A stretch of DNA of 64,000 bases. Source: Takakia lepidozioides (Eukaryota; Streptophyta; Takakiopsida; Takakiales; Takakiaceae). The position numbers and the translations under genes are program-made. Below, in pieces: positions 33,826 through 45,729 of this stretch. Where the stretch lies: NCBI GenBank assembly GCA_030704615.1, contig CM060734.1, forward strand, positions 18,662,001 through 18,726,000, read 5' to 3'. How positions within the stretch are numbered: the stretch's first letter is position 1; each line of letters begins with the position of its first letter. A model generated the notes under the pieces. It worked only from the letters and a program-made list of their open reading frames with translations, made no database searches and was not told where the DNA came from.

Positions 33826-34914
33826 GAGAAGCCACTCACTCTCTAGGCACTCGTCATATTTTTCAGCTTCATGTTTCTCGTTATTGAAGTACTTCACAGT
33901 CTGCAATAACACCCACCTCAAGGCAATCCTATTATTGTCCCACTTAGAAGAAAGCATACATGAAGTCCACGGTCCTTGCTGTAAACATCTGCTGTCTCCT
34001 AGCTCTCCTCAACATGGGGTGCTAGCAGAGTTAGCCCTGAAATCATAGTAGTAGTCAAACTGTTAGATTACACCATCTAGATAAATTTTTGGAGGTTAAG
34101 AGCTGTTGGCATAAACTTGCAGACAACATAACAATGCAGACAAAGCACAGCCAGAAATGCTACATATTGAATTATTCACATGGTTGGGCCCCCAGGAACA
34201 TTGAAGTGAGAAAGAGGTTATACCAGAGTCTTTGCCAGTGTAAAGCACCCAATAGAGCGCTGACATACTTTTAGCCACTGCTTGATATTCAAAACTTGTA
34301 CTCGTTGATGAAGAAGCGGTCTTCTTCCCAAAAATTTGGTACAATGTGGATCACGCGTAAAATGCTGGAAATGTCCACCACCATAAAAGAGACATCTAAG
34401 GAATGTTGCCCTTGCCTTCGTGACACTTTAGAAGTCCATGTTAATTCTTTACAATTTACCATCCTACTTAATCTGTTAGCTGGCAATTCCGAATACATCT
34501 GTACGAATGCCAAGTCCCTTTGCACCATCACTCTGCTTTGCGCCTCTAAAAATGATGCCCGAAAAAATGACCGCACTTGGCCATACTTAGTCAACTCTTG
34601 TGCACCTGCATCCTCCATCTGAAGGGCTACGTTGTTGTAGTAAGGATCCCCATGGAAACTATGGGTAGCCCTAGCATAAAGAGGCCAGTCTCCAAATCTA
34701 CTCCAGGGCCAGCAGAGACAGCAAGTGAGGCGTACACCTGTAACATATCACCTCCTTCTAGTCCACTCCACTCCATCTACGCATTGAATCACATTGAATC
34801 ACATCTCTTCTCCAAAATACACCTTGCAATGCTTGACAAAGCTCAAGCTCTGTGCTGGAAAGCTTTGCTTGCAAGTTTTCAATCGTCAACTCTGTCGTTT
34901 TTCCTGCTATGGCC
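33826..34914. other. Intergenic, one unrecognised minus-strand frame
   Basis: A minus-strand frame at 34289-34618 (109 codons; contains SRVMVQRDLAFVQMYSELP and RVIHIVPNFWEEDRFFIN) has plausible protein-like composition but I do not recognise it. It could be a retroelement or gene exon. Nothing else is supported. Confidence 0.3.
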
Positions 34915-35509
34915 TGTCGTGCGCATACGTATCGCTACATAACTACATCGCTGTCCAAACCACACCACACATATATGCACAATAAAGTAGTCTACCACAA
35001 AAGGCAAAAAAGGCAAAGCAAGTCTGCCCCATAGAGCCACCCAGCCAGATCGGAGGAGATGTTTGTGATAAAACAAGCTAAGAGACACACTGTTCACACC
35101 AGAAACAACATGAAATCCATCGCTATCACTCGTTAAAATAGAAGTCGAGCCAGGGGCACCCCAAGCTATGGGGACTCCACCCCACAACAACCTATACTCC
35201 CATCATAAGCACACTCAGTCCTAAACAATGCAGGAGCTCGGTCGCGCAGGCTCAACTTGACAGAGATGAGCTGCGCGACTGCCGCTCTCGTGAAGATAAG
35301 GCGGTTCAGGTGTCAAACTAATCTTGACACCTGATTTAACACTTGACCTAAATCCAAGTGTTAAATACAAATAACTAGCTTTATTCTAGTTGTTTTCACA
35401 CTGTGCTTATTTAACTTGACAGCTGCCGTGCGCATACGTATCGCTACATAACTACATCGCTGTCCAAACCATACCACACATATATGCACAATAAAGTAGT
35501 CTGCCACAA
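34915..35509 (-). repeat. LTR of PHD-integrase gypsy-like family, copy 2
   Basis: Minus-strand LTR from TGTGGCAGAC (35509) to GCGCACGACA (34915), 595 bp, TG...CA ended. An 86-bp unit, itself TG...CA ended, is present at both LTR ends (35509-35424 and 35000-34915) with few differences. CTAGGGGGGCGAT immediately upstream (35510-35522) is the likely polypurine tract. Confidence 0.7.
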
Positions 35510-35529
35510 TCGCCCCCCTAGCTGGTGGG

Positions 35530-36460
35530 TAGGTCCCTCTACCTCCAGATAGCTACAAGATGTAATAGCCACAGCCGTACTAAGTCCTCTATCACTGTCC
35601 CTATTGCACTCAAACCCTATAGACCAAGAGGCCGGGTACAAGAGTAGCCCCATCGTTAGTCGCCGTCTTGCAATCTGTGAACTTGAGCCAGGACCTCGTG
35701 TGTTCAAGGTCTCCTAGTAGCTGGGCCTTGCGTTTCTTGTTAGCCTTCCATGGTTGTATCCACTCCCACTATCCAATGCAATGTGAACATAACCAATCCC
35801 CATCCGGAACCATCTCAAGAGGTGGAGTCAAGCATCTCATATGCCAACCTCTAGAGCATCGATCACACACCAACATGGTGGCTGCCCCTCTAGCAGACCC
35901 ACACAACATGCACCTCAAACCTGCAGATAACACTGCCAAGTTTGGGTCTATCCTGCCATCGACATTCGGAAGGTGACATGGCGCACAATTACGCACATGG
36001 TCCTTCCAAGTTATGCCATCCCGACCCTCCAAGACCAAGACGTCTGAGGGCAAGACCTCTCGAACCCTCAAAATAACACGTCCTGCAGTCACATCCAAGG
36101 TCGTAGGAGCAGTCTGCTACAGATAGACGTAGTCACCAGGGTTGAATCTCCGAACCCCAGGACGATAGCCCCCCACCACGTATGGTAGCATACCTCAACG
36201 TATCACGGTGTTGTGCAATGGCAAGGTTCTCAAAAGCCATTGGCATGACTTTCTTGAACAACTCTGCACGCTGCTCACATGCACGTGCCCACACATCCGG
36301 ATCGTCAAGGTTAAGAACTGTAGCAGCTTCTCTGCGAATGGATGTAGGCAAATCCGGCTCTCGGCCAAAGAGAAGAAAGTATGGTGAGAAGGAGGCAAGC
36401 GATGCTTGCTTGCTGAACCTGTAGCCCATGGCTAACCAGGGTAACGAGGCCTGCCTCAAT
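35530..36460 (-). pseudogene. Ty3/gypsy-like integrase C-terminal part fused to a PHD finger
   Basis: From 36460 to 35769 the minus strand reads as an integrase tail: SFSPYFLLFGREPDLPTSIR, then a coiled segment AELFKKVMPMAFENLAIAQH, then VRRFNPGDYVYL and VILRVREVLPSDVLVLEGRD. A C4HC3 PHD finger follows, with spacing C-x2-C-x11-C-x2-C-x4-H-x2-C-x14-C-x2-C and the conserved Trp two residues before the last Cys pair. One stop or shift near 36130 splits the frame, and a TAG follows HCIG at 35767. Past it the frame stays open as KANKKRKAQLLGD... to NDGATLVPGLLVYRV, a tail also found at 62590-62368. PHD fingers read histone H3 tails, so by analogy with chromodomains it may steer integration. The catalytic core is missing upstream; the unrelated ORF below begins there. 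Confidence 0.75.
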
Positions 36461-38416
36461 CAATTGTTCCTTGGCCAATTGCAAAGCCGCTTCTGTATTC
36501 TCTAAGTCTTGCTGCATCTTGAGAGTGACCTCTTCATCGACCTTGTTTGCACACTCAGTGGCAAGTCGAGCCTCAAACTCCTTCTTGAGTTCCTCTCTCA
36601 AAGCTGCCAATTGGGAAGTTGGAACATGGGATTTGACATAAGTGCCCAACAAATTAAGTGTCCTGCTTATAGAACTCATAAGCATGGCCTGTTGAGGGTC
36701 ATCATGGTGAGCTTGCTGCTGTTCTCCCTGATCCTCAACAGTGTGATGCCTCATGAACCACTCAGGCCATTGCCCCACCAAATTTTCTTCCTGAACCACT
36801 TCATCCGTCACCGGTGCTGCAGTGTCTTGACATTCTACCTGTGGTACCTCTGTCACTGGTGTGTGTATTATATGCACCGCAGGGTTTTCCCTAGACAACC
36901 ATTGCACCTCCGGAATCACTGTTTCCTTTACCAGACCAGAATATTCATAGAGAAGGTCCCCCTTCTCAATTTCTGCCACCACCTGTTCTGTAGTGGGAAT
37001 ATCTAACCCTTCTTTCTCCAAATCAATTATTTCTGGTGGAACTGCATGGACGACTTGTGGTAACTCTGTGATAAGCCGATCATCTGGCTGTGATGGCTGT
37101 GATACTGAAGTAACTTCCTCTTCCCTCTCTGAAGGTCCTGCTTCCAATAATAGCAGTTCTCTGTGCTGTTGTGCCACTTCCTGCACAAGAGCTTGGGAAA
37201 CATTATCATGCGGATTCCGTGAAGCCAGTGGATCCGCCATTACAGTCTTTCTCTGCCTCTGTCTCTTAGTCTGGGGTTGCCCTGCCAGTCCACCCTCACT
37301 GTGTGAAGAGCCTTGCTCTTCCATTGCAGTGGTTTCAGTCTCAAACACTCCCATCTCCTGTCTTTCTCGAGCATCAAGTATGCCAGAATCAAGAATTATT
37401 TGAGCAATGACTGGGCCAGACACTATGATAGGAGACTTTGCGGCAGTGCCTTGTAATCTTTTCATCTCCTCTACCAGTGCGTTGTACATTATGTCCGCCC
37501 ATTCTACCTCTTCTCCTCTCAGGGCTTTGAGTATTTCCTCTGTGAAGGATCTGCTCAAATACTGTTGGTTCTGTTTCATGGCAAACAGAACGTTCAATAC
37601 CTGGCCTACCTCCCTTAGCCCTGGGTACATGGCCTTGGTACAAGCATAACCCTGAGTTTTAAAGAAACTCCCTTCTTGGAATAAGTCCCCTATTTGCAGT
37701 CTTGCCCTGTGCTCCTCCACATGCACCTGACCTGCTGGCAATCGAAACAATTGCTGTAGGTATAGGGGAGTAATTACTAATTCAACTCCCTTCACCGTTG
37801 TTGCTCATGTCCTAGGCTCAAAGTTCTGCAAGAATTGTAACATGTACTGTCTATGGTGCAATGTCCAATCTTTGCTTTGCAATCCTTCCAATCGCAGCTC
37901 CTTCAGCAACTTTACCGCCTGTGGAGTAGCAAACGTTTGTTTTTGCAGGATTGTGGTGCTCTTCACCTTGATTTCTTCCATTCCTCTCACTCTCTTCATT
38001 CTAGACCCACAGAAAGGTTTTGGCTGTAACAATTGAAGAAATGCCTGCAGGGCACAAAGCATAAACGTATGGTTGCCACAAAAAGCTATGGGTAATTTCT
38101 TGTAAGCCTGCGGGGCTTGCAAGCATCGATTAAGAGAAAAGATCCGCTCTGTTCTTCCATGCCTATGCCACTGCGTAAGTAATATTGCAAGTGTATAGTC
38201 TGTTAGTTCCTCCATAGCTTCAAAGCTATAGCATTGATGGTTTGTCCCGTCGAGACGCCCGTTACTTAGAACGACGCCGACTCTTGCGCTTAAATTCCCT
38301 CCAATTTCTTGATCCCTTTTCTGGCTTTCGATTGGCTGTAACCGCTGTGACTGGATTTTAGATTTAATTTTCTTTAGTGGACTTTCTCTGCTGGACTGTC
38401 CACTAGGATAACACAT
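36460..38416 (-). pseudogene. Retroelement-associated ORF, ~650-700 codons, one internal TGA
   Basis: The minus-strand frame opens with ATG at 38416 and stays open to about 36460 except for one in-frame TGA at 37807-37805 (between FEPRT and ATTVKGVEL). The first part is basic. The middle has YLQQLFRLPAGQVHVEEHRA and EEVEWADIMYNALVEEMKRL, recalling the plant-transposon/plant-mobile-domain type proteins in gypsy elements. The rest is Gln/Glu-rich with a final coiled coil (LRLAKEQLIEAGL-like). Near 36460 the sequence changes to the integrase-PHD piece, although the frame stays open to 36311. Assignment to a retroelement is by context; function is unknown. Confidence 0.5.
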
Positions 38417-38699
38417 GTGACAAGAATTTCGCTTTTATGTACTTGCCGTTTGTTCTGTTGCCTTTTTTCCGTATTCATTAATGGGCCCGCCATTCATCCG
38501 AATTGACGTGCTAAGTAGGTACTTTGACGGCTATTCTTGTCCTCTTTCTTGATGACATCTGTTCTTGCACTTCCTTCTCAGCTGTGTGTTGCGCCCTGAC
38601 TTCCACGTGTCCATTTCTAAACTGGCTTCCGTCCTTTCTTCCGCCGGCCATTTCCCTGAAGTTATCCTGCGTCCACCTGTCACTGATTCTATGGATTGT
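38417..38699. other. Spacer, possible 5' leader of the minus-strand ORF
   Basis: No ORF or repeat is supported. On the minus strand it lies directly upstream of the ATG at 38416. Confidence 0.3.
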
Positions 38700-38995
38700 G
38701 TAACCCTAGTAGGTTGTGTTGAGCTGTGACAGGCTGTGTCATACTATGGTACGCTGTGATAGGCTGTGACACGCTGTGGTAGGTTGTGATAGGCTGTGTT
38801 ACGCCGTGCTGGGCTGTGATATGCTGTGTCGCGCCGTGCTGGGCTGTGATAGGATGTGTTGCGCCTTGATGGGCTGTGATAGGCTGTGTTGCGCCATGCT
38901 GGGCTGTGATAGGCTGTGTCACGTCGTGATGGGCTGTGATAGGCTGTGTCGCGCCGTGCTGGGCTGTGATAGGCTGTGTCTCTTTTGTTCTGCCC
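38700..38995. repeat. 30-bp minisatellite (GGGCTGTGATAGGCTGTGTY...)
   Basis: About nine units of 30 bases built from two or three 10-mers of the form GGCTGTGATA, GGCTGTGTYG and CGCCGTGCTG. Because 30 is a multiple of three the minus-strand frame stays open and encodes a 10-residue repeat (RRDTAYHSPA and variants) at the end of the integrase-derived frame. A 10-mer version recurs at 50266-50455. Confidence 0.85.
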
Positions 38996-40290
38996 GCCCT
39001 GGACATATATGCTCGGCTTAGCGACAAGTGCTCCATACTCCGTTGGTATCACTGGCGCCGCCCGTGACTGCTTTTGCGTTTCAACATGCAAATCATGCTG
39101 CAATGGTTTGTCATGGATACCACTGTACCTCTTCAACTTATTGGCATTGACTCTTCCCAGCATCTCTTTGTTAATGGTTTGTAACATGGCGGTGTTGTTA
39201 TCATACATCTTCTGTATGACATAAGATCCTTTCCATGGTGATTTAAGCTTAGAAGCTTTAATCTTTCCCTTCTTCTGCAACCATAGAACCAAATCTCCCG
39301 TCTTAAAAGTCTTTATTTTGCCTTCATCAAACTGTTCCTTTATTTTCATCTGAATTCTGGTCATGTTATCAGCTGCATCAGCACGTACTTCTTCCACATG
39401 GTATAATTCATGTTTCCTGACCTTAATTGAATCTTGCAATTCCATTCTCTTTCCCCATTCCGTTCTCATGGTAGGTAACAGGAATTACACTGGAAGTAAA
39501 GCTTCCATACCATAAACTAATTGGAATGGTGTATACTTAGTGGTGACTTTATATGAAGTCCTGTATGACCACAAAGCTGTCAGCAGCTTTGTATCCCAAT
39601 CCGTTCTGTTTGCATTGACTATCTTGGCCAAGATAGTACATAGTATTTTGTTGGTAGCCTCTACCTGCCCATTACCCTGTGGGTAATATGTTGTACTTTT
39701 CCTATGCACAATCATGAACTCTTTAGTCAATAATTCAATGGTCTCTTTAATGAAGTGACTTCCCTGATCACTGATAAATTCCAAGGGACAGCCAAATCGT
39801 GTAAGTATGTTCTCATACAGGAACCTTGCTGTGGACTTGGCTGTGTTGTCCTCAAAGCTTTAGCTTCCACCCACTTCGTAGTATAATCAGTGGCTGTAAT
39901 TATGTACCTGTTCTGTGTATTCTTGACTGGTGGGTTAATTGGTCCAACAAAGTCTAGTCCCCATTTCTGAAATGGTTCCGTAGGCATTGTAGGATACAAA
40001 GCCATCTTCCCAGATCTCTGCAAAGGTCCTAGCCTCTAACATTCATCACAACTCTGACAATACTTGTGTACATCTTTGAACAAAGTAGGTCACCAGTAAC
40101 CTGCATGTAGTATCTTCCTGCTGGTAGTCTCTTCTCCAAAATGACCTCCTGCCACTCCTTTATGAACTTCCTCCAAAACTTTATTAACTTCATGGTGGTA
40201 TAAGCATCGCTTCAGTACTCCATCTGGTCCTAGCTTATACATTCTGCTCCCTACCATAGTGTAAGGTAGAGCCTTGATAGCAATTCTCTT
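38996..40290 (-). pseudogene. Minus-strand gypsy integrase (zinc finger, DDE core, C-terminal domain)
   Basis: Reading the minus strand from 40290: HEVNKVLEEVHKG.AGGHFG and CxxC (YCQSCDEC) form the HHCC zinc finger. WGLDFVGPI and [17 protein letters not shown] hold the first Asp, FISDQGSHF the second, and YYPQGNGQVEATN the Glu. FKTGDLVLW and SPWKGSYVI follow as the C-terminal GPY/F-like domain. Breaks: a stop before 40023, a frameshift near 39840, and a TAA at 39485-39487 directly followed in the same frame by FLLPTMRTEWG. Upstream RT and RNase H are absent; the plus-strand chromovirus occupies that place. Gag and protease of the same orientation lie at 46-49.6 kb and are probably the other half. 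Confidence 0.85.
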
Positions 40291-40375
40291 TCTCTACTCC
40301 TTTCCATAACTTGGTGGGCACTGACCATGAGCAAGGTAGTATCTGATTGGCCACTGCCAATCTAACCAGTCATCT

Positions 40376-41078
40376 TGTCGCGGCCCTTTGCCTTGAGGGC
40401 AGGGGGTCGGGACACATGAGGGGCTGCCCCTGTGGTGGGGGCATCGGCAGCGATAGGTATGGGGGCTGAAGCACCCTTGAGTGCCCAAGGCACTGAAGGA
40501 GGCGGAGGCGCTCACTAGGTGGAGCCCCGCACACCGGGTTGCGGTGGGGGTGGCTCCACAAGGGGTGGTGGTAGCTTTAGCGGGACTTAGTGGGGGTGGC
40601 ATAGGACTCACCATGGGGGCGGAGACCTCGTGGTGGGAGTCGTGGGGAGTCTTGGGACTCAGCACGGTCCATAGGGGCCGTGGTGAGTGGGCCAAGACTC
40701 ACCGCGACTCATCACTGGGAGTCGAGGGTTTTCGTGGTGGTTCGCCATAAAATGGCATGGCTGGTTATGAAACCCCCGCGAGAGTAGTAACCCCGAGAAC
40801 AGTGCAAGCCCGTTGGTGACCAAAAACTAGTGAGTAAGCGAGCGAGCCGGAAAGCGACCAAAGAGTGGGGAGCTGTTCCGGACTTCCATCTACCAAAGGG
40901 AATTCCACTAGTCCCAAATAGGTGGAGGGTTTAGTGGGAAGCAAAGGGGGGACCGTTATGTCCCGGTGAGCAGCCGAAGCTCCAAGTTGGCCCGGCGGCC
41001 AGGTTGGGAGTCAGGCGCGCGCATCAAAGCGAGTAACTATGACGTGAAGGGGAGCTTACCGAAGGGAGGTGCGCGACA
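40376..41078 (+). repeat. Chromovirus 5' LTR
   Basis: 703 bp, beginning TGTCGCGGCC and ending GTGCGCGACA, so its tips are the inverted pair TGTCGCG/CGCGACA. The reverse complement of the same family occurs at 62714-63439, and a 57-bp end piece at 60620-60676. It is followed after CT by the primer-binding site. Confidence 0.85.
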
Positions 41079-41080
41079 CT

Positions 41081-41092
41081 TGGTATCAGAGC
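41081..41092 (+). other. Primer-binding site, initiator tRNA-Met
   Basis: TGGTATCAGAGC, the usual plant LTR-retrotransposon PBS complementary to the 3' end of initiator tRNA-Met, two bases after the LTR. Confidence 0.9.
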
Positions 41093-41133
41093 TTAGAGTT
41101 CAGTACGCGATCGTCCTTGGGATTGGCCTCATA

Positions 41134-43806
41134 ATGGGGTCGGGCAAGCCGAAGCAAAAGCGGAACGGCCCAAAAGATGATGATCCTGGTGAGCCCGATG
41201 GGGGCGACGTGTCACCGAGGCGGCCGTTTGAGGAAGCGATCAATGTTTCCGAAAACGAGGCCGCTCAAAAGCGGGAGGAATCCGAGGAGTCGGAGCCCGA
41301 GGAATCCTTGAGAGCTCCGACAAACCAAGAGATGCCTCCCATGCCGGCAGCCTTTTGGGAAGGGTTGTTGGCGCAGTTTGGCGGGACGTTGAAAGACGTG
41401 TTGAAGGCGGCTAATGCCACTTCCACTAAGGCAAAGTTTAAGGTGAAGCCTAAGGAACCCGACACCTTCGAGGGCGTCCGAAATCGGAAGGCACTCAACA
41501 CCTGGCTCCTGGAGCTAGAGCAGTACTTCCGGGCGGCCAAGTTGAGTGACGAGGATCGGGTGGAAGTGGCTCCCACCTATTTGAGGGGCTATGCTCAACA
41601 ATGGTGGCAGAAACGCCTTCACGACCGAGGCCCAAGCCCGGAAACCTTGAACTGGAGTGGGTTCAAGGAATTGATGAAGAGACAGTTTGTGCCCCTCAAC
41701 GCGTCCTGGCTTGCCCAGGACAAGATGAGGAATTTGAAGCAAACAGATGACATTCGGGGGTATGTCCAGGCTTTCAATGTGCTGTTGCTCGAAGTCGCGG
41801 ACATGGCAGAACCAGAAATGGTCTTCAACTTTGTGGCGGGACTGGCCCCATGGGCCAGGCGGAAGTTGGAGGAGAAGCCACCCAAGACTTTGAACGAGGC
41901 AATTGAGAGGGCTGAATGTTTCTCGGATGTCCCTAGGGGTGAGAGACAAGGCCGTACGGAGCTGAACCACAAGAAGACCCGGCGGGAAGGTGACTCCTTC
42001 CGACCGGAAAAGAAGTGGGATAGGCCACGCGACGACAATGGCACGTGGAAATCGAAGGGAGGGCCTTCACACGTCAAGGCGGCACCCGGTGCTTCGAAAA
42101 GAAAAGCGGGTGGAGCGGCTTATGGCGGACAGAAGGCAACCTTTGATGGAGTGTGTTTCAATTGCGGGGAGCCCGGGCACATGGCCAAGAAGTGCACAAA
42201 ACCTCGTCAATTGAACATGACTCGGGCAACCACGGAGCTGTCGGAAGATACCATCAGTCGCTTGGTGGAAGCGGTGGTTGCCAGGACTTGCAAGGTAGGC
42301 AACTATTCTTGTGAGTTGTATCAAGAAACTGGCGCCTTGCGTAAAGGGAGTCAGTTATTGTTCGTGGATGGGATAATATCCGGAACTAACGTGTCGTTGT
42401 TGGTGGACACAGGAGCGTCGCACTCCTTCATGACGCCAGCGACGGCGCGAAAGTTGGGACTCTCGATAAGTGACGTGGGGGCCTCTATTGAGGTGCGTTC
42501 TGCCAAAGGAGAACCACAGTTGGCGACAAGGTTGGCGTTTGATGTTCCTCTTCAATTGGGGAGTTGGGAGGGACGTGAGAACTTCACCATCTGCGAGATC
42601 GATGGAGTGGATCTCATTTTGGGGATGACCTTTTTGAGCAAATCCGGAGCGGTCATAGATGGCCGCAAGAGAGTGGTCACGCTGCCATGTGGGAATGGTG
42701 GCGAGGTTTTACGAGTGTCGGAAACGCCCAAATCTGTGGGAGGGCGAATAAACCTTCTGTCAGCAAGGGAGTGGGCCGTGGAGGAGGCACACAAGCCCCA
42801 GTTTTTGCTTTACATTAGAGAAGTGAAAGGAGAAGGCGATGGGGAGCCAAGCCCAGATTGGATCAAGGGGATTTTGGAGAAATACCAGGATGTGATGCCG
42901 GAGGATTTACCAAGCGGCTTGCCACCGCGAAGAGGAGTTGACCACAAGATTGAGGAGATACCGGGATCGGAACCGCCTGCCAAGGCGCCCTACCGGTTGA
43001 GCCACAGAGAGTTGGTTGAGCTGAAGACTCAGCTCAAGGATCTAATGTCAAAGGGGTACATCCGGCCGAGTAAGTCACCTTATGGAGCCCCGGTGCTATT
43101 TGCAGACAAGAAGGATGGGACGCTGCGGATGTGTGTCGATTACAGGGCTCTGAATAAGGTGACTATCAAAAACCGGTACCCTTTGCCAAGGATCAACGAC
43201 CTCTTCGATCGGTTGGCAGGAGCGAAGTATTTCAGCCGGATCGACTTGCGCTCCGGCTATCACCAAATTCGGGTGCCGGAAGGAGATGAGGAGAAGACCG
43301 CGTGCAGGACAAGGTATGGTTCATATGAGTTCTTAGTGATGCCTTTTGGGCTCACCAATGCACCTGCGATCTTTAGCACGCTGATGAACAGCCTTTTCCA
43401 GGAGTGGTTGGATGACTTTGTGATCGTGTACATCGACGACATCTTGGTGTACTCGAAAACAAAGGAGGAGCACCTGGAGCACCTCAAAAGGGTGTTCCAA
43501 AAGTTGCGGGAAGGGAAGCTGTATGCCAAAGCTTCAAAGTGCAAATTCGGGGTCACGAAAGTGGAGTTCTTGGGGCATGTGATTACACAGGATGGGATCA
43601 AAATGGATGACAGAAAGGTGAGGGCGATCTTGGACTGGGAGCCTCCGACTTCGGTCTCGGGAGTGCGATCCTTCCTAGGACTCGCCTCTTATTACCGGAA
43701 GTATGTGAGAAATTTCGCCAAGATTGTGGGGCCGCTGTCAGACCTTCTGTGTAAATCTAAAGTCTGGCATGGAACACCTTTTGTGGCCAAGCTTTTGCTG
43801 AATTGA
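41134..43806 (+). pseudogene. Chromovirus gag-protease-RT
   Basis: Start chosen at the ATG giving [12 protein letters not shown], the first after the PBS; the frame is open from 40966 through the LTR. Gag capsid region spans residues ~110-270, the CCHC knuckle [14 protein letters not shown] lies at ~340, and the retropepsin site [12 protein letters not shown] at ~425. RT includes [35 protein letters not shown] and the catalytic YIDD at 43428-43439. The frame ends early because a base is missing near 43770, in the codons after KVW; RNase H continues in another frame. The element copies itself through RNA in virus-like particles by family knowledge, but this copy cannot make a full pol. Confidence 0.9.
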
Positions 43807-44488
43807 AGCAGCGGATGGTGGAAGCTCCAGTCTTGAAAATCCCGGAGTTCGATCGTCCGTTCGAGATACATACAGATGCGTCGGACTTCGCGATTGGTGG
43901 TGTGCTGATGCAAGATGGACGTCCAGTGGCTTACGAAAGTAAGAAACTGAATGAAGTGGAGCGACGGTGGCCGACGCACGAGAAAGAGATGAAGGCGGTG
44001 GTGCACTGTCTTGAGCTCTGGCGCCACTATGTTGGTTCCAACCCAGTGAAGGTGTTCACGGACAATGTCACGGTGAAGTATTTTGTCACGCAGCCCAAGT
44101 TGTCCCCAAAACAACTTAGGTGGCAAGATATTTTGGCGGTGTTCGACGTGGATATCCAGTACAAACCGGGACGAGACAACGTGGTGGCCGATGCTTTAAG
44201 TAGAAAGCAGCAGCTCTTGTTGGTGTACAAGGGCGAGACGACGCTCCAAAGGAAGATCCGGAAGGCTTGCCGGAAGGATGAGCTGGCGAAGTCCGTGATG
44301 CAGGACTTGAGGATGGGGGTTAAATCGCAGTTCCACTTGCAAAATGGACTGCTCCGGTATAAGCAAAAACGTCTCTACGTGCCGAAGGGAGGGATCAGAG
44401 ATAGCCTCTTGAGAGAATGCCATGATAGCCCGCTTGCGGGCCACGGCGGAGCCAAGCGCACTGCGGCACTCTTGAAGAAAGAGTAATT
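43803..44488 (+). pseudogene. Chromovirus RNase H and integrase zinc finger
   Basis: The continuation of pol after the frameshift reads IHTDASDFAIGGVLMQDG (RNase H Asp), WPTHEKEMKAVVHCLELWRH, VFTDNVTVKYF and DNVVADALSRK. The HHCC finger of integrase starts with ECHDSPLAGHGGAKRT. It stops at an in-frame TAA (44484-44486) after LLKKE; the next codons FWPKLREE carry on the same protein. Confidence 0.88.
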
Positions 44489-45695
44489 CTGGCCCAAACT
44501 GAGGGAGGAGGCAGAGGAGTATGTCAGGACATGCACCACATGCCAACAAAACCGGAGCGAGTACAAAAAGCAAGCGGGGCTGTTACAACCCTTGCCGATT
44601 CCAGAGGGGACTTGGGAAAGCGTCTCGATGGATTTCATGACTGCTATGCCGCTGTCAAAAGGATTCAATGCAATCATGGTGGTGGTAGATAGGTTCAGTA
44701 AAATGGGCCATTTCATCCCCACCAAGGAGACGGCAACGGCGCAGGAGACAGGGCAACTTTACTTCGCCCACGTCTTAAAGCATCATGGAGTCCCGAAGGA
44801 TATTGTCTCGGACCGCGATCCAAAGTTTACGAGTAAATTCTGGAGAGCACTTTGGAAGAAGATGGGGACGAGGCTGAAGATGAGCACCGCCTTCCAACCT
44901 ACGACCGACGGCCAAACAGAAAGGGTGAATTCCGTAGTGAAGCAGATCTTGTGGAATTACGTGTCGGCAGACCAAACAGACTGGGTGGAACACTTAGACG
45001 CGGCAGAGTTCTGTTATAATAACACAGAACACTCCGCAACGGGAGTTTCCCCTTTCGTATTGGTCTATGGAAAAGCACCTCTGGTGCCGACAAGTTGGGC
45101 CACCCAGGACGTTGAGGAACCGGCAGTAGCGGCAGTACTGGAAGAACGCGAGCGTTTGTTGAAGCTCGCAAAGTACAACATTGCCAAAGTTAGGAAACGG
45201 TATGAAAGGCAGGTGAATCGGAAGCGGAGGGAAGTGAAGTTTGAGGCAGGCACGGAGGTCTGGTTGAACATCAAGAATTTCCGACTACCTCCGGAAGTGA
45301 GTCCGAAGTTCGTACCTCCGTATGCGGGGCCCTTTCGCATTCGGAAGGTTATGAATGAGGATGAGTATGAATTGGAGCTGCCGGCAAACAGCAAGGTGCA
45401 CCCAGTATTCCATGTCTCCTTTTTGAAGCCTTACTTCAAATATGAAGCGCGTCCGAATCGGCATCAAGTGTTGCGCCCGCCACCTATGTTGTTGGATCAT
45501 GAAAATGAACCCGAGTACGAGGTGGAGGCAATACTTAAGTCAAGGAGGTTCAAGAACCGAGAAACAGAGTATCTCGTCAAATGGAAGGGGTATCATCATG
45601 TGGAGGCATCTTGGGTGCGTGCCTCAGAAATGGGAAACGCATCCGAGGCAGTCGCAGCTTTCGAAGGGCGACCTCAAAAGCGGAAGAAGCGTTGA
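44487..45695 (+). pseudogene. Chromovirus integrase and chromodomain
   Basis: In frame with the preceding piece after the TAA. CTTCQQNRS completes the zinc finger. DFMTAMPLSKGF, VSDRDPKFTSKFW and FQPTTDGQTERVN carry the DDE triad. FRIRKV and HPVFHVSFLKPY belong to the GPY/F module. The chromodomain at ~45513-45665 has YEVEAILKSRR, YLVKWKGY and ASWV aromatic-cage positions. Chromodomains direct chromoviruses to heterochromatin. Stop TGA at 45693. Confidence 0.9.
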
Positions 45696-45716
45696 TGGGG
45701 ACATCAACCTTGGAGC

Positions 45717-45729
45717 GTGGGGGAGGAAA
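45717..45729 (+). other. Polypurine tract of the chromovirus
   Basis: GTGGGGGAGGAAA lies 22 bases after the pol stop, where plus-strand DNA synthesis would be primed. The sequence changes to non-LTR DNA right after it. Confidence 0.6.

Noticed and set aside
36311-36460. Continuation of the long minus-strand retroelement ORF to 36311
   Set aside because: Another frame here encodes recognisable integrase sequence (FSPYFLLFGREPDLP), so the ORF past about 36460 is a shadow.
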